Source: Sphingomonadaceae bacterium (GTDB taxonomy: Bacteria > Pseudomonadota > Alphaproteobacteria > Sphingomonadales > Sphingomonadaceae). Taken from it: a DNA stretch of 34,576 nucleotides. Made by a program: the position numbers and the translations under genes. The stretch covers positions 1 to 34,576 of the forward strand of contig JANYEY010000095.1 in assembly GCA_025359685.1 (NCBI GenBank). Reading direction: 5' to 3'. Shown here piece after piece: positions 23,986 through 32,675 of this stretch. The notes under the pieces are model-generated. The model was given only the letters and a program-made list of their open reading frames with translations. It had not been told where the DNA came from and searched no databases. The first letter of the stretch is position 1. The number at the start of each line of letters is the position of its first letter.

Positions 23986-25905
23986 GTGATCGCCATAATT
24001 TGGAACCAAGCCGGGTCCCTCGCTGAGCGGGATTCCGCGCTTGGCGCTTCGCTCGCTGCCGGAACGGGGCGAGTCGCGGCCAGCGCCGAGCAGAGCCGCT
24101 GGTCCTGCGCGCAGCTTCAATCGCACAGTGATCCCCGCCGCGTCCGCGGCTGGGCCCCGGCCGAGGCCGACGGGCTGGCGGTGCTGTTTACCGGACACAT
24201 CGCTAATGCCAGAGCGCTGGCCGGTGAACTCGGTCTGCCCTGGCCCGGGCTCGCCACCGAACACGATCTCGCCCGGCTCTATGCCAAGCTGCTGCGCCGT
24301 TATCCCGATTCGGCCGATCATCGGGCGATCGGCGAATATGCCGTTGCCGTCATCGATCTGGACAAACACAGCCTTCGCCTAGCGCGAAGTCCGCTACGCG
24401 CGCCGCCGCTGCACTATCACTTCGCCGCTGGCCGCGTCATTGCCGCAAGCGTACCGCGCGTATTGCTGGCCGCCGGGGTCGCGCCGCAACTCGATCCGCT
24501 CAAGCTGGCCGACAACGCCTGGTTCAATTACGCCAGCGATCGTTCTGGCTGGTATGAGGGGACGGCCAAGGTCCCGCTGGGCACCACAATCGAATTTTCC
24601 GCCGGGACCATGCGGTCGCAGCGCTATTACGATCCACTCGCGCTGCCGCAGGTGCGGCTGCCGCGCCGCGAAGACTATGTCGAACAGGCCAACGCCTTGC
24701 TTGGCGAAGCAGTCGCCGCCGCGATGGACGGGTTCGAACGGCCGGGCGTGCTGCTGTCGGGCGGGCTCGATTCGTCGCTGGTTGCGGCGCGTACGCTCGA
24801 GCATTTGCCCGCCGACCGGGAGCTTCCGGCCTTTACCTTCGTGCCGCAAGCGGACTGGGATGGGCGCGTGCCGCGCGGCACCTATGGCGACGAACGGCCC
24901 TATGTCGACCGGTTCGCGGCCATGCACCCGCGCGTGCATCCGCATTACCTCGACAATCACGGTCTGGCCTTCGATCACCGCATGATGGAGATGTTCCACC
25001 TGACCGGGGTGGCGCCGATCAACCTGGCGAATTTCAGCCCCTATCACGAGCCCTGGCGCGCGGCGCGGCAAGCCGGGTGTGACGTCCTGCTGGTGCCGCA
25101 GTGGGGCAACGAAACCTTCAGCAACGCGGGCGAATGGGGACTGATCGAATACTTTCTGAAGCTGCGCTGGGGCGAGCTTGGCGCGGCTTTGCGGGCTAGC
25201 AACGACGATCCGCGGCCGCTGTGGCGCCGCTTTGTCGGGGAATGCCTGCTGCCGCTCCTGCCTCCTGCGCTGTGGCGCCGCCAGCGGGCCTGGCGCGGGG
25301 TGCGCGATACCCGCGAGCTCGCCTCGCCGCTGCGCGCGGATTATGTCGCGGCGCATGGGCTTGATCTGCGCGACGATGCGCAAGGCGGCGCGCTGGGCTC
25401 TGCCGCGCCGCGCAACCAGCGCGTCTGGCTGGCCCGTGCGCTGAACACCGCGTTCGAGGAATCGAACGACGTGTGGCAGGGCTTCGAGCAGCTTTATGGC
25501 GTGCCGATGCGCGATCCGGCCGCTTACCGCCCGCTGGCCGAATTCTGCTTCGGCTTGCCCACCGACCTGTACCTGCACCAAGGGGAAAGCCGCTGGCTGG
25601 CGCGCGCGATGGCGCGCGGGCTGTTACCTGAGGCGCAGCGGACCAACCCCCGGTCGGGCCGCCATAACCCTGACTGGCTCGCCAAGCTCGCGCCGCGCCG
25701 AGCCGAATTGCGCGCCGAGCTGGGCCGCCTCGAACAGGTGCCCGAGCTGGCCGAGATGTTCGATTTCCCCCGGCTTAAGGCCGCGCTCGACGATTGGCCG
25801 AGCGAGACCCCGACCGGCGAAGACGCTTTGCCACTGCAAGTCGCGGTGACGCGCGGGCTGACTGCGGCGCGCTTCATCAATTACGTCTCGGGCCGGAACT
25901 GCTAG
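23986..25905 (+). CDS. Asparagine synthetase-like lasso macrolactam cyclase
   Basis: 639 residues of the AsnB fold. The N-terminal Ntn-hydrolase-like domain lacks the catalytic Cys2 (it reads MIAIIWN), so no glutamine is hydrolysed, as in lasso cyclases. The PP-loop ATP pyrophosphatase motif VLLSGGLDSSLVAARTL lies at ~256-272, with WYEGTAKVPLGTTIEFSAG in front and RYYDPLALP, both typical of this subgroup. A late Q-R-T-N-P-R-S-G-R-H-N-P segment is the usual helical end. The enzyme adenylates an Asp/Glu side chain of the precursor and closes the ring. It starts at GTG 23986. It depends on a B1/B2-processed peptide, and no such peptide is seen in this window. The frame is intact, unlike its B2 neighbour. 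Confidence 0.87.
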   Translation: MIAIIWNQAGSLAERDSALGASLAAGTGRVAASAEQSRWSCAQLQSHSDPRRVRGWAPAEADGLAVLFTGHIANARALAGELGLPWPGLATEHDLARLYAKLLRRYPDSADHRAIGEYAVAVIDLDKHSLRLARSPLRAPPLHYHFAAGRVIAASVPRVLLAAGVAPQLDPLKLADNAWFNYASDRSGWYEGTAKVPLGTTIEFSAGTMRSQRYYDPLALPQVRLPRREDYVEQANALLGEAVAAAMDGFERPGVLLSGGLDSSLVAARTLEHLPADRELPAFTFVPQADWDGRVPRGTYGDERPYVDRFAAMHPRVHPHYLDNHGLAFDHRMMEMFHLTGVAPINLANFSPYHEPWRAARQAGCDVLLVPQWGNETFSNAGEWGLIEYFLKLRWGELGAALRASNDDPRPLWRRFVGECLLPLLPPALWRRQRAWRGVRDTRELASPLRADYVAAHGLDLRDDAQGGALGSAAPRNQRVWLARALNTAFEESNDVWQGFEQLYGVPMRDPAAYRPLAEFCFGLPTDLYLHQGESRWLARAMARGLLPEAQRTNPRSGRHNPDWLAKLAPRRAELRAELGRLEQVPELAEMFDFPRLKAALDDWPSETPTGEDALPLQVAVTRGLTAARFINYVSGRNC

Positions 25906-25916
25906 AGCTCGTTCCC

Positions 25917-27593
25917 GTGGGAACCTTTCGCACCTTGTTTGAGCTGACCGGGCGCCGCCGCGCTGCGGGATTGCTCGCTCTGATGATCGCCGCCGCGCTG
26001 ACCGAAGGGCTTGGACTGATCATGCTGGTCCCGCTGCTGGCGGTGCTGGCACCGGGCGCCGCGCCCGGCGGCGGGAAGCTGGCGGCACTCATCGCAACAA
26101 CCGGGCTGCCGCTTGCCCTCGGCCCCTTGCTGGTGATGTTCGTCGCGCTCGTCGCGCTGCGCGCACTGGTGATGCGGGCGCGGACGCTGGCGGCGCTGCG
26201 GGCGCAGGTTGCCTTGGTCGACAACCTCCGCGCCCGGGCCTGGCATGCGCTGCTCCATTGCGAATGGCGCGCGCTGCTCACGCTCAGCCGCAGCCACAGC
26301 GCCAACCTGCTGCTGAGCGAAGTCGAACGTGCCGGGCTGGGCGTGCAGCAATTGTTGCTGGCCGCAGCAAGTGCGGTGACGCTGGGCGGCGTCCTGCTGG
26401 GCGCGCTACTGCTCTCGCCGCTGATGACGTTTGGCGCGCTGATCGCGGGCGCGATCCTGATCGCAATGCAAGCGAGCCTGCGCCGCACCGCGCACCGCCT
26501 GGGCGAATCAGTTGGCGAGGCTCACAGCGCGCTCCACGCCAGCCTTGACCAGGGCTTGGCCTCGCTCCGCACGATCAAGAGCCTCGAAGGCGAGGCCGCA
26601 GCAGCGGCGCAGACCGCCGCGAGCGTGAGCGCATTGCGCACGATCCAGCTCGAATTCGCGCGTCGCCACACGCTAAATCAGGACCTGCTGCAGCTTGGTG
26701 GTGCGGTGGCGCTGGCGCTGCTGGTGTGGCTGGCGGTGAGCCGCTGGCAGCTTGGCGCAGCCACGGTGCTGCCGATGGTTGCCGTGTTCGCCCGGGCGCT
26801 GCCGCTGCTCGGCCAGGTGCAGGATGCCTGGCTCAACTGGCTTCATGCCCAGCCTGCGCTCGGCGCCGCGCTCAAGCTGACCACCGACGCCGAAGCGGCG
26901 CGCGAGCCTGAGGTGACCGGCGTTGCCGCGCCCAGGCTAACCCGCGAACTACGGCTTGAGCAGGTCAGCTTGCGCTTCACAGCCGGCGAAGCTGTGCTTG
27001 ACGATGTTTCGCTCACAATCCCGGCGCGCGGGATGACCGCGCTGATCGGACCTTCGGGCGCGGGCAAGAGCACGCTGGCCGATCTGGTTGCCGGGCTGCT
27101 TGCGCCCGACCAAGGGACGGTCACGGTCGACGGAGCGCCGCTTGAAGGCCCGCTGCGCCGCGCCTGGCGGCGGCAGGTCGCTTATGTCCAGCAGGACCCG
27201 GTGCTGATCGCCGGCACCCTGCGCGATAACCTGGCCTGGGCCGCTCCGGGGGCCTCCGACGACGACCTGCGCGAGGCACTACGCCAGGCCTCGGCGGACT
27301 TTGCGCTGGCCTTCCCGGAGGGGCTCGATACCAGAATCGGCGACGGCGGGCGGGGCCTGTCCGGCGGCGAGCGGCAGCGGCTGATGCTGGCGCGGGCGCT
27401 GCTCAGGAAGCCCGCGCTGCTGATCCTCGATGAGGCGACCAGCGCGCTCGATGCGGACAACGAAGCGCAGATTGCCGCGGCGCTCGCCCGGCTCAAGCCG
27501 CAGATGGCGGTGCTGGTGATTGCGCATCGCGGCGCGCTGACCGAGATGGCAGACCGAACCTATCGGCTCGAAAACGGCCGACTGCTCAGCTGA
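25917..27593 (+). CDS. ABC exporter of the lasso-peptide operon
   Basis: 558-residue half transporter: a membrane domain with about six helices (~15-300; LLALMIAAALTEGLGLIMLVPLLAV first) fused to an ATPase domain (~330-558). ATPase motifs are Walker A LIGPSGAGKSTLADLVAGLL, signature LSGGERQRLMLARALL, Walker B LLILDEATSALD and switch His in VLVIAHRG. It would work as a homodimer and export the mature peptide, giving self-protection. The GTG at 25917 lies 11 bases after the cyclase stop; the longer frame into that gene is not used. It ends by overlapping the convergent nucleotidyltransferase stop by 8 bases. No C39 peptidase domain is present, in line with a separate B2. Confidence 0.87.
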   Translation: MGTFRTLFELTGRRRAAGLLALMIAAALTEGLGLIMLVPLLAVLAPGAAPGGGKLAALIATTGLPLALGPLLVMFVALVALRALVMRARTLAALRAQVALVDNLRARAWHALLHCEWRALLTLSRSHSANLLLSEVERAGLGVQQLLLAAASAVTLGGVLLGALLLSPLMTFGALIAGAILIAMQASLRRTAHRLGESVGEAHSALHASLDQGLASLRTIKSLEGEAAAAAQTAASVSALRTIQLEFARRHTLNQDLLQLGGAVALALLVWLAVSRWQLGAATVLPMVAVFARALPLLGQVQDAWLNWLHAQPALGAALKLTTDAEAAREPEVTGVAAPRLTRELRLEQVSLRFTAGEAVLDDVSLTIPARGMTALIGPSGAGKSTLADLVAGLLAPDQGTVTVDGAPLEGPLRRAWRRQVAYVQQDPVLIAGTLRDNLAWAAPGASDDDLREALRQASADFALAFPEGLDTRIGDGGRGLSGGERQRLMLARALLRKPALLILDEATSALDADNEAQIAAALARLKPQMAVLVIAHRGALTEMADRTYRLENGRLLS

Positions 27594-28329
27594 GCGCGGC
27601 GTAGATTTCGGGGAGGAAGCGCGGCGCCTGCTCTTCAGCCAGCGCGTGCGCGCGCGGATCGTCGACATCGAGCCACCACGCCCCGCCAATCTCCCAGGTC
27701 GCGGCGCGGCCGCGATCGGCCAGTCGCTGCATGCCTTCGGACAGGCTGCCTGCTTGGCCGTCTGCAATCGCGCTGCGAACCGCCTCGGCCAGTTCGGCGG
27801 TGCACAGAAACGCGCCGCAATCGACCGCATCGTAGCTGGGTATCGTCTTGCCTATCGCGCGAATGAAGCCGCGATTGTCGCGGCTCACCCAAGTTGCGTC
27901 ATCGGGATCGATCAGGGGATCGTCGGTGCGCAGGTCCACCGCCAGCGTCACTCCGCGGTCTTCGCCGCCCTGCCGGGCCAAACCATTCAGGATCAGGGCG
28001 GAAAAGACATGATCCGACATCATCAGCAGATAATCGCCGCGGGTCCGTTCGGCCCCAGCGAGCACCGACCAGCCGTTGGGTTTCGACCAGTCGGCCACGC
28101 GCGCCGCCTCGACCGCGATCCCGGCGCGAGCCCCAAGCGCAGGCAGTGCGGCTTCGAGCCGTTCAGCCTCGTGCCCGGTCACCACGATCACCCGGTCCAC
28201 GCCGGCCGCCTTGGCCTGCCGCACGCCGAGTTCGAGCAGCGGCACCCCGGCGACCGGGGTCATCGGCTTGGAATCGGAGATTTCGCGCAGGCGGCTGCCG
28301 AAACCGGCAGCAATGATCACGGCGTCCAT
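27586..28329 (-). CDS. NTP-transferase, likely CTP:inositol-1-phosphate cytidylyltransferase
   Basis: 247-residue nucleotidyltransferase of the GT-A-like fold. The nucleotide-binding motif is AVIIAAGFGSRLREISDSKPMTPVAG (G-x-G-x-R-...-K-P, start at residue 3), followed by VDRVIVVTGHEAERLEAAL and YLLMMSDHVFS with the metal-binding Asp. The size and motif fit CTP:L-myo-inositol-1-phosphate cytidylyltransferases better than glucose-1-phosphate enzymes, and the gene directly follows inositol-phosphate synthase on the same strand while a CDP-alcohol phosphatidyltransferase lies just beyond. The start at 28329 is chosen for GGAG 6 bases upstream; the ATG at 28341 lies next to the terminator hairpin and lacks a good site. 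Substrate assignment rests mainly on context. Confidence 0.72.
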   Translation of the reverse strand: MDAVIIAAGFGSRLREISDSKPMTPVAGVPLLELGVRQAKAAGVDRVIVVTGHEAERLEAALPALGARAGIAVEAARVADWSKPNGWSVLAGAERTRGDYLLMMSDHVFSALILNGLARQGGEDRGVTLAVDLRTDDPLIDPDDATWVSRDNRGFIRAIGKTIPSYDAVDCGAFLCTAELAEAVRSAIADGQAGSLSEGMQRLADRGRAATWEIGGAWWLDVDDPRAHALAEEQAPRFLPEIYAALS

Positions 28330-28347
28330 CAGGCGCTCCATACAGAA

Positions 28348-28373
28348 ACGGCGCCGGTAGACCCCGGCGCCGT
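28348..28373 (-). terminator. GC-rich hairpin between ino1 and the cytidylyltransferase gene
   Basis: Perfect 10-bp stem (28348-28357 with 28364-28373) and a 6-base loop. Read on the minus strand it is followed by TTTCTGT, a weak intrinsic terminator or attenuator after the inositol-phosphate synthase gene. Partial read-through into the next gene is likely, because the latter starts only ~19 bases later. Confidence 0.55.
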
Positions 28374-28396
28374 CTCAATGTTCAGTCCGCTGCGCC

Positions 28397-29497
28397 TTAT
28401 TCAGCCGCGAGCGGGGCTTCCGAGATATATTCATCGACCATCTGCGCGGCGAGATCGTCGTTGAACTGCTGCGGCGGATGCTTGCAGAAGTAAGCCGATG
28501 GGCCGATCAGCGCGCCGCCTTCACCGCGTTCCAGCGCAACCTTGGCGCAGCGCAGTGCGTCCATCACGCAAGCCGCCGAGTTGGGGCTGTCTTCGACCGA
28601 GAGGCGCAGTTCCAGATCCATCGGGACGTTGCCCCACTGCAGCCCTTCAAGGCGCAGAAAGCACAGCTTGTTGTCCTTCTGCCACGGCACATAGTCCGAC
28701 GGGCCGACGTGGATGTTTTCATCCGCCAGCCGCTGAGCGAGCATCGCCTGCACCGCTTCGGTCTTCGATTCCTTCTTCGAACCGAGCCGCTGGCGATCGA
28801 GCATGTTCATGAAGTCGGTGTTGCCGCCGGTGTTGAGCTGGTAGGTCCGCTCAATCGTGACGCCGCGCGCGGCGAACAGGCTGGACAGCACGCGGTGAAC
28901 GATCGTCGCGCCAACCTGGGCCTTGATGTCATCACCCACGATCGGCAGGTTCTTGGCGCGGAACTTGGCTTCCCATTCGGGGCGGCTGGCGATGAACACC
29001 GGCATGCAGTTGACCACTGCAACGCCTGCTTCAAGCGCGCATTCCATGTAGAATTCGGTTGCTTCCTGCGACCCGACGGGGAGGAAGTTGATCAGCACTT
29101 CCGCGCCCGAATCCTTGATCGCCTTGATGATGTCGGCGGCCGTCGCTTCGGTGTCATTGGCAACGATGAAGCCCTTGTCACCGACCGTGGTCATGTGCGC
29201 GGCAACGCCGTCCGAAACCTTGCCCATGATTACCTTGGCGCCGGTCGGAGCGATGTCCTGCTGGAATACCTTGGTGTTGTTGGGCGAGGCGAAGATGGCT
29301 TCGGCAATGTCGAGCCCGACCTTGCGCGCATCGACATCGACACCGAGCACGAATTCCACGTCACCGGCGCCGTAGCCACCGATCTTTTCGTGAATCAGGC
29401 CCTGCGCCGAATTGTTCTGGCGGTAATAGGTTACCCCTTGCACCAGCGAACTGGCGCAATTGCCGACGCCGATCATGGCGACCTTGATTGGATTCAT
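28397..29497 (-). CDS. ino1: myo-inositol-1-phosphate synthase
   Basis: 366-residue NAD-dependent enzyme turning glucose 6-phosphate into L-myo-inositol 1-phosphate. Visible are the Rossmann segment VAMIGVGNCASSLVQGV, the family motif LINFLPVGSQEATEFYM, NCMPVFIASRPEW, and the substrate-site stretch LNTGGNTDFMNMLDRQRLG with SKKESKT. The short length places it in the archaeal/actinobacterial-type group rather than the ~530-residue eukaryotic one. The ATG at 29497 has GGGA 10 bases upstream; the open frame extends further to 29596 without family sequence. It is divergent from the phosphatidyltransferase gene and upstream of the cytidylyltransferase gene, and supplies the first step of an inositol-lipid route. 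Confidence 0.92.
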   Translation of the reverse strand: MNPIKVAMIGVGNCASSLVQGVTYYRQNNSAQGLIHEKIGGYGAGDVEFVLGVDVDARKVGLDIAEAIFASPNNTKVFQQDIAPTGAKVIMGKVSDGVAAHMTTVGDKGFIVANDTEATAADIIKAIKDSGAEVLINFLPVGSQEATEFYMECALEAGVAVVNCMPVFIASRPEWEAKFRAKNLPIVGDDIKAQVGATIVHRVLSSLFAARGVTIERTYQLNTGGNTDFMNMLDRQRLGSKKESKTEAVQAMLAQRLADENIHVGPSDYVPWQKDNKLCFLRLEGLQWGNVPMDLELRLSVEDSPNSAACVMDALRCAKVALERGEGGALIGPSAYFCKHPPQQFNDDLAAQMVDEYISEAPLAAE

Positions 29498-29877
29498 TAT
29501 CTGTAATTCCCTTTCGAGCGTCACTGCGCGCGCCCGTCCAAGCGTTGGCGCAATAAGAAATTGCGCGCCAAAAGCAAGAGGTTTGGCGCAGGTCAAGCCG
29601 GATACCGACAGCGCGCGGAAGCCTTAAGGCCCGCAATCTGACAGCGTCCGGTGCCAACTTTGCCGCAAATCCAGCCGGATTTGCGCCGCACGTCGGCACG
29701 TGCCTGCGCAATGCAGGACTATGAGTATAGCACCAAACGCGCGCCACGCAAATCCACAGCGTAACAGCGAGATGCAGAATTTTGAGCGGCGGTAAGTGGC
29801 ATTGTGAAGCCTTGGCGGTTGCACTGCCCGGACGGCGGTTTATGGCCGCTGAACGATGCGTTGGCAGGAGATACGAA
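29498..29877. other. Divergent intergenic region, ino1 / phosphatidyltransferase
   Basis: 380 bases with no gene. It contains an imperfect inverted repeat (29545-29571) and a further TTTGGCGCAGG half-site-like motif near 29580. Promoters for both divergent genes should lie here, but no clear -35/-10 pair can be named. Confidence 0.45.
29545..29571. promoter_or_regulatory. Inverted repeat TTGGCGCAAT ... ATTGCGCGCCAA, possible operator
   Basis: Arms match apart from two extra bases in the right arm, with a 5-base AAGAA spacer. It lies about 50 bases upstream of the ino1 start, where a regulator of inositol-lipid synthesis might bind. No family assignment is possible. Confidence 0.3.
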
Positions 29878-30789
29878 TTGAATTCGGGTAACGCTTCAAA
29901 AATTCATCAACTTTCGCCGCCGCGCCCGCAACGCCCGCGCGAATTGCAGGATCCGCTCAACTATTATCTCTACCATCCGCTCGCCTGGCAGCTGGCGCGG
30001 CTGTTGGCGCGGACCCCGCTGACCCCAAACATGGTCTCGGTGATGGGCGCGCTGATGGTGGTTGCGGCGAGCTTGGCCTACACCCAGCTGACCTGGCCAC
30101 TATCCGCCGCGCTCGGCATGGCGCTGCACATGGGCTGGCACGTGGTCGACGGGGCCGACGGCGATCTGGCGCGGTTGACCGCGCGGTCGAGCCCGATCGG
30201 CGAACTGGTCGACGGTCTGTGCGATTACGTCAGCCACGCGGTGCTTTACGTGATGCTGGCCTTCTGGCTGCAGGCGCACGGCGGGCCTTTCGCGGGTTGG
30301 TATGCCTGGGCCTTGGTGGTTTTCGCCGGGATCAGCCACGCGGTCCAATCGAATCACGTCGAGGTCCAGCGCCGCCAGTACCAATATTGGGTCTATGGCA
30401 CGCCGTGGCTGCGCACCTCGCGGGCGCAGGGCGATTCGCCGGCGGACACCAGCTGGGCCGGGGCGTTGGTGGCGCTGTATCTCTCGGTCGCCAACGGGAT
30501 GACCCCGCACGCGCTGCGGATCGATGCGGCGGTGGCCGCTGCCAAGAGCGATCCCGCGCGGCTGAGCGAGATCGCCGCCGCGGTCCGCACCGAATCACCG
30601 CCACTGCTGCTCTTGTGCAAGTTTCTTGGTCCCAATCCGCGCGCGATCGTGCTGGGCCTGTCGATGTTTGCCGGCACCCCGTTATGGTACATGCTGTACC
30701 AGTCCGTGGCGCTCAATGCGCTGCTTGTACTCTCGGTCAGCCTGCACAATGCTGCCGCCCAGCGCATCGCCGCGCGAATCGGAGCCTGA
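29878..30789 (+). CDS. CDP-alcohol phosphatidyltransferase, likely inositol-lipid synthase
   Basis: 303-residue integral membrane enzyme. The family motif D-x2-D-G-x2-A-R-x8-G-x3-D-x3-D is complete, reading VDGADGDLARLT and then PIGELVDGLCDYV (around residues 83-111). About six membrane helices follow the pattern of the family, with a hydrophilic insertion near residues 160-250. Members transfer a phospho-alcohol from a CDP donor to a hydroxyl acceptor. With ino1 and a cytidylyltransferase next door, CDP-inositol as donor and a lipid as acceptor is the most economical reading. The TTG at 29878 is chosen because AGGAG ends 7 bases before it; an ATG at 29842 has no such site. It is 3 bases ahead of the M20 gene. 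Confidence 0.82.
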   Translation: MNSGNASKIHQLSPPRPQRPRELQDPLNYYLYHPLAWQLARLLARTPLTPNMVSVMGALMVVAASLAYTQLTWPLSAALGMALHMGWHVVDGADGDLARLTARSSPIGELVDGLCDYVSHAVLYVMLAFWLQAHGGPFAGWYAWALVVFAGISHAVQSNHVEVQRRQYQYWVYGTPWLRTSRAQGDSPADTSWAGALVALYLSVANGMTPHALRIDAAVAAAKSDPARLSEIAAAVRTESPPLLLLCKFLGPNPRAIVLGLSMFAGTPLWYMLYQSVALNALLVLSVSLHNAAAQRIAARIGA

Positions 30790-30792
30790 ACG

Positions 30793-32007
30793 ATGTTGCA
30801 TGAGAGCCTGCTCGAAGACGCGCGCGCCATCTCGGACGATATCGTTGCCTTGCGCCGCGCAATCCATGCCGAGCCCGAATTGGGCCTCGATACCCCCAAG
30901 ACCCGCGACAAGGTCCGCGCCGCGCTGGCCAACCTGCCGCTTGAATGGCGCGAATCGACCACGACCAGCGGGCTCGTGGCGACGCTTAAGGGCGGGGCCG
31001 GGCCCAATGGCGCAAATGGGGGCCGCACGGTCCTTCTGCGCGGCGACATGGACGCGCTGCCGATGGCCGAGGAAACCGGGCTCGCGTTCGCCTCGACCAT
31101 TGCCGGAACGATGCATTCGTGCGGGCATGATACCCACACCGCGATGCTGGTGGGCGCGGCGCGGCTGCTCTGCGCGCGCGCCGATCAGCTCGCGGGCGAG
31201 GTCCGGTTCATGTTCCAGCCGGGCGAGGAGGGCTTTCACGGCGCGCGTCACATGCTCGAAGAAGGGCTGCTGAACCCGCTGCCCGAAGCGGCCTTCGCGC
31301 TGCACATCATGCCCAATTCCCAGCACGGACTGGTGGTGGGCAAGGCCGGCGCGCTGATGGCCTCCGCAGACCAGTTCGATATCGTGATCGATGGCCGCGG
31401 CGGGCACGGCGCGATGCCGCACGATGCGCTCGACCCGGTGCCGATTGCCTGCGAAGTGGTTACCGCGCTGCAGACTTTCGTGGCGCGCCAGTTCAACGCT
31501 GCCGACCCGGTGATCGCCTCGGTCACGCAGATCAATGCTGGGACCGCGCACAATATCATCCCCGACTGCTGCACCTTGCGTGGCACCCTGCGCTCGCTTT
31601 CACCGCGGCACCGCGCCAAACTGCATGAGGGCCTCACCCGGCTCGCCACGGGGATCGCTGCGGCGCACGGGGCCTCGGCGCGAGTCGAGATCACCGCCGG
31701 CTTCCCGGTCACTATGTGCGATCCGCGCGCGGTCGACCTGGGTGAGGCGGTGGCCACCGAGCTGTTCGGCGCGCCGTCGTGGCGGCGGCTCGAGGCCCCG
31801 ATCATGGGCGCGGAAGACTTCTCCTACGTGCTCGAACAGGTGCCCGGCGCGATGTTCTTCCTCGGCGTGGCGCACGAAGGGGTCGATCATCACAAGTGCG
31901 CGTCGATCCATTCGCCGCGGATGATGGTCGATGAAAAAGCCCTGCCGCGCGGCGCGGCGCTGCTCGCCGGATGCGCTGAGCGGTTCCTGGCGCAGGGGTG
32001 GAATTGA
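30793..32007 (+). CDS. M20-family amidohydrolase (hippurate/N-acyl-amino-acid type)
   Basis: 404-residue metallopeptidase-like enzyme that cleaves N-acyl amino acids or similar amides in the cytoplasm. Metal-site residues are visible: [11 protein letters not shown] (H and D ligands), [10 protein letters not shown] (Glu-Glu pair), ALHIMP, and a late [12 protein letters not shown]. The dimerisation domain lies between ~180 and 290 ([16 protein letters not shown]). Length and order match the family. It follows the phosphatidyltransferase stop by 3 bases, so it is probably co-transcribed, yet no biochemical link to inositol lipids is evident. It ends just before tRNA-Arg on the other strand. Confidence 0.92.
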   Translation: MLHESLLEDARAISDDIVALRRAIHAEPELGLDTPKTRDKVRAALANLPLEWRESTTTSGLVATLKGGAGPNGANGGRTVLLRGDMDALPMAEETGLAFASTIAGTMHSCGHDTHTAMLVGAARLLCARADQLAGEVRFMFQPGEEGFHGARHMLEEGLLNPLPEAAFALHIMPNSQHGLVVGKAGALMASADQFDIVIDGRGGHGAMPHDALDPVPIACEVVTALQTFVARQFNAADPVIASVTQINAGTAHNIIPDCCTLRGTLRSLSPRHRAKLHEGLTRLATGIAAAHGASARVEITAGFPVTMCDPRAVDLGEAVATELFGAPSWRRLEAPIMGAEDFSYVLEQVPGAMFFLGVAHEGVDHHKCASIHSPRMMVDEKALPRGAALLAGCAERFLAQGWN

Positions 32008-32016
32008 GCGGGAAGG

Positions 32017-32093
32017 TGGTGCACCCGACAGGATTCGAACCTGTGACCCCTGCCTTCGGAGGGCAGTACTCTATCCAGCTGAGCTACGGATGC
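32017..32093 (-). tRNA. tRNA-Arg (anticodon CCG)
   Basis: 77 bases including encoded CCA. Acceptor GCATCCG pairs with CGGGTGC with one G-T pair, D arm GCTCAGCTGGATAGAGT, anticodon stem CTGCC/GGCAG with loop CTCCGAA giving CCG, and T arm CAGGTTCGAATCCTG. It reads CGG codons, common in GC-rich genomes. Confidence 0.95.
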
Positions 32094-32200
32094 GTTGGAG
32101 CGCCGGTTAGCAGCGAGATCGCGGCAACGCCAGTGGGTTTGTTGCAGCGGGTTTTGGCCGGTTAGCAATTTGGCAAGCGCCGCGCGGCTATAGCATTGCC

Positions 32201-32620
32201 ATGAACATGCACCACAGCTTCACCGCGTCCGGAACCGGCGCGTTGCCCACTTCAGGCCGACCCGAATTCGGTCAGGCTTCGGCCAGCGCGATGAGCATGA
32301 AGTGGTCGGCGCTGCACGACGCGGTAAATGTGGTCGGCATGCTTGCGGGACTGGCGGCCGAACCGACCAGGCCCGAGATTCGCAACTTCCCGGCGATGAT
32401 GCGCGATACCGGTGGCTGGCGGCGTGAGTTCGCCGAACAGGGGATCAGCGATTTGTCGGCAGTGATGGAGCCGGGACTGGCGGCGCTGCTGGCGGTTCAT
32501 GCCCGCGGCGCCAATCCGGCGGTCCCGGCCTTGGCGCTGTGGCAGGAATTCCACGCCGCGCGCGCCGCTCTGCTGGCACTGGTGCCGCCGCAGGCCGCGG
32601 CGGCCCGGCGGATGAGCTGA
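32201..32620 (+). CDS. Hypothetical protein, helical, unknown
   Basis: 139 residues with no signal peptide or membrane segment. The first ~30 are Ser/Gly/Ala-rich and likely disordered; residues ~32-60 (MSMKWSALHDAVNVVGMLAGLA) and ~75-130 form amphipathic helices with RREFAEQGISDLSAVMEPGLAALLAVHARG. No family is recognised. Two close ATGs (32201, 32207) could serve as start; no strong ribosome binding site is seen. It lies between tRNA-Arg and mmcB. Confidence 0.55.
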   Translation: MNMHHSFTASGTGALPTSGRPEFGQASASAMSMKWSALHDAVNVVGMLAGLAAEPTRPEIRNFPAMMRDTGGWRREFAEQGISDLSAVMEPGLAALLAVHARGANPAVPALALWQEFHAARAALLALVPPQAAAARRMS

Positions 32621-32648
32621 GCGGAGCAGACCTGCTTCCCATTGCAAG

Positions 32649-32663
32649 GTTCGCGTTTCGTTC
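32649..32663 (+). promoter_or_regulatory. LexA (SOS) box in front of mmcB
   Basis: GTTC-GCGTTTC-GTTC, an exact match to the alphaproteobacterial LexA box GTTC-N7-GTTC, 12 bases before the mmcB start. Caulobacter mmcB is known to be SOS-controlled, which fits. Confidence 0.8.
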
Positions 32664-32675
32664 CTAGGATGGCGC

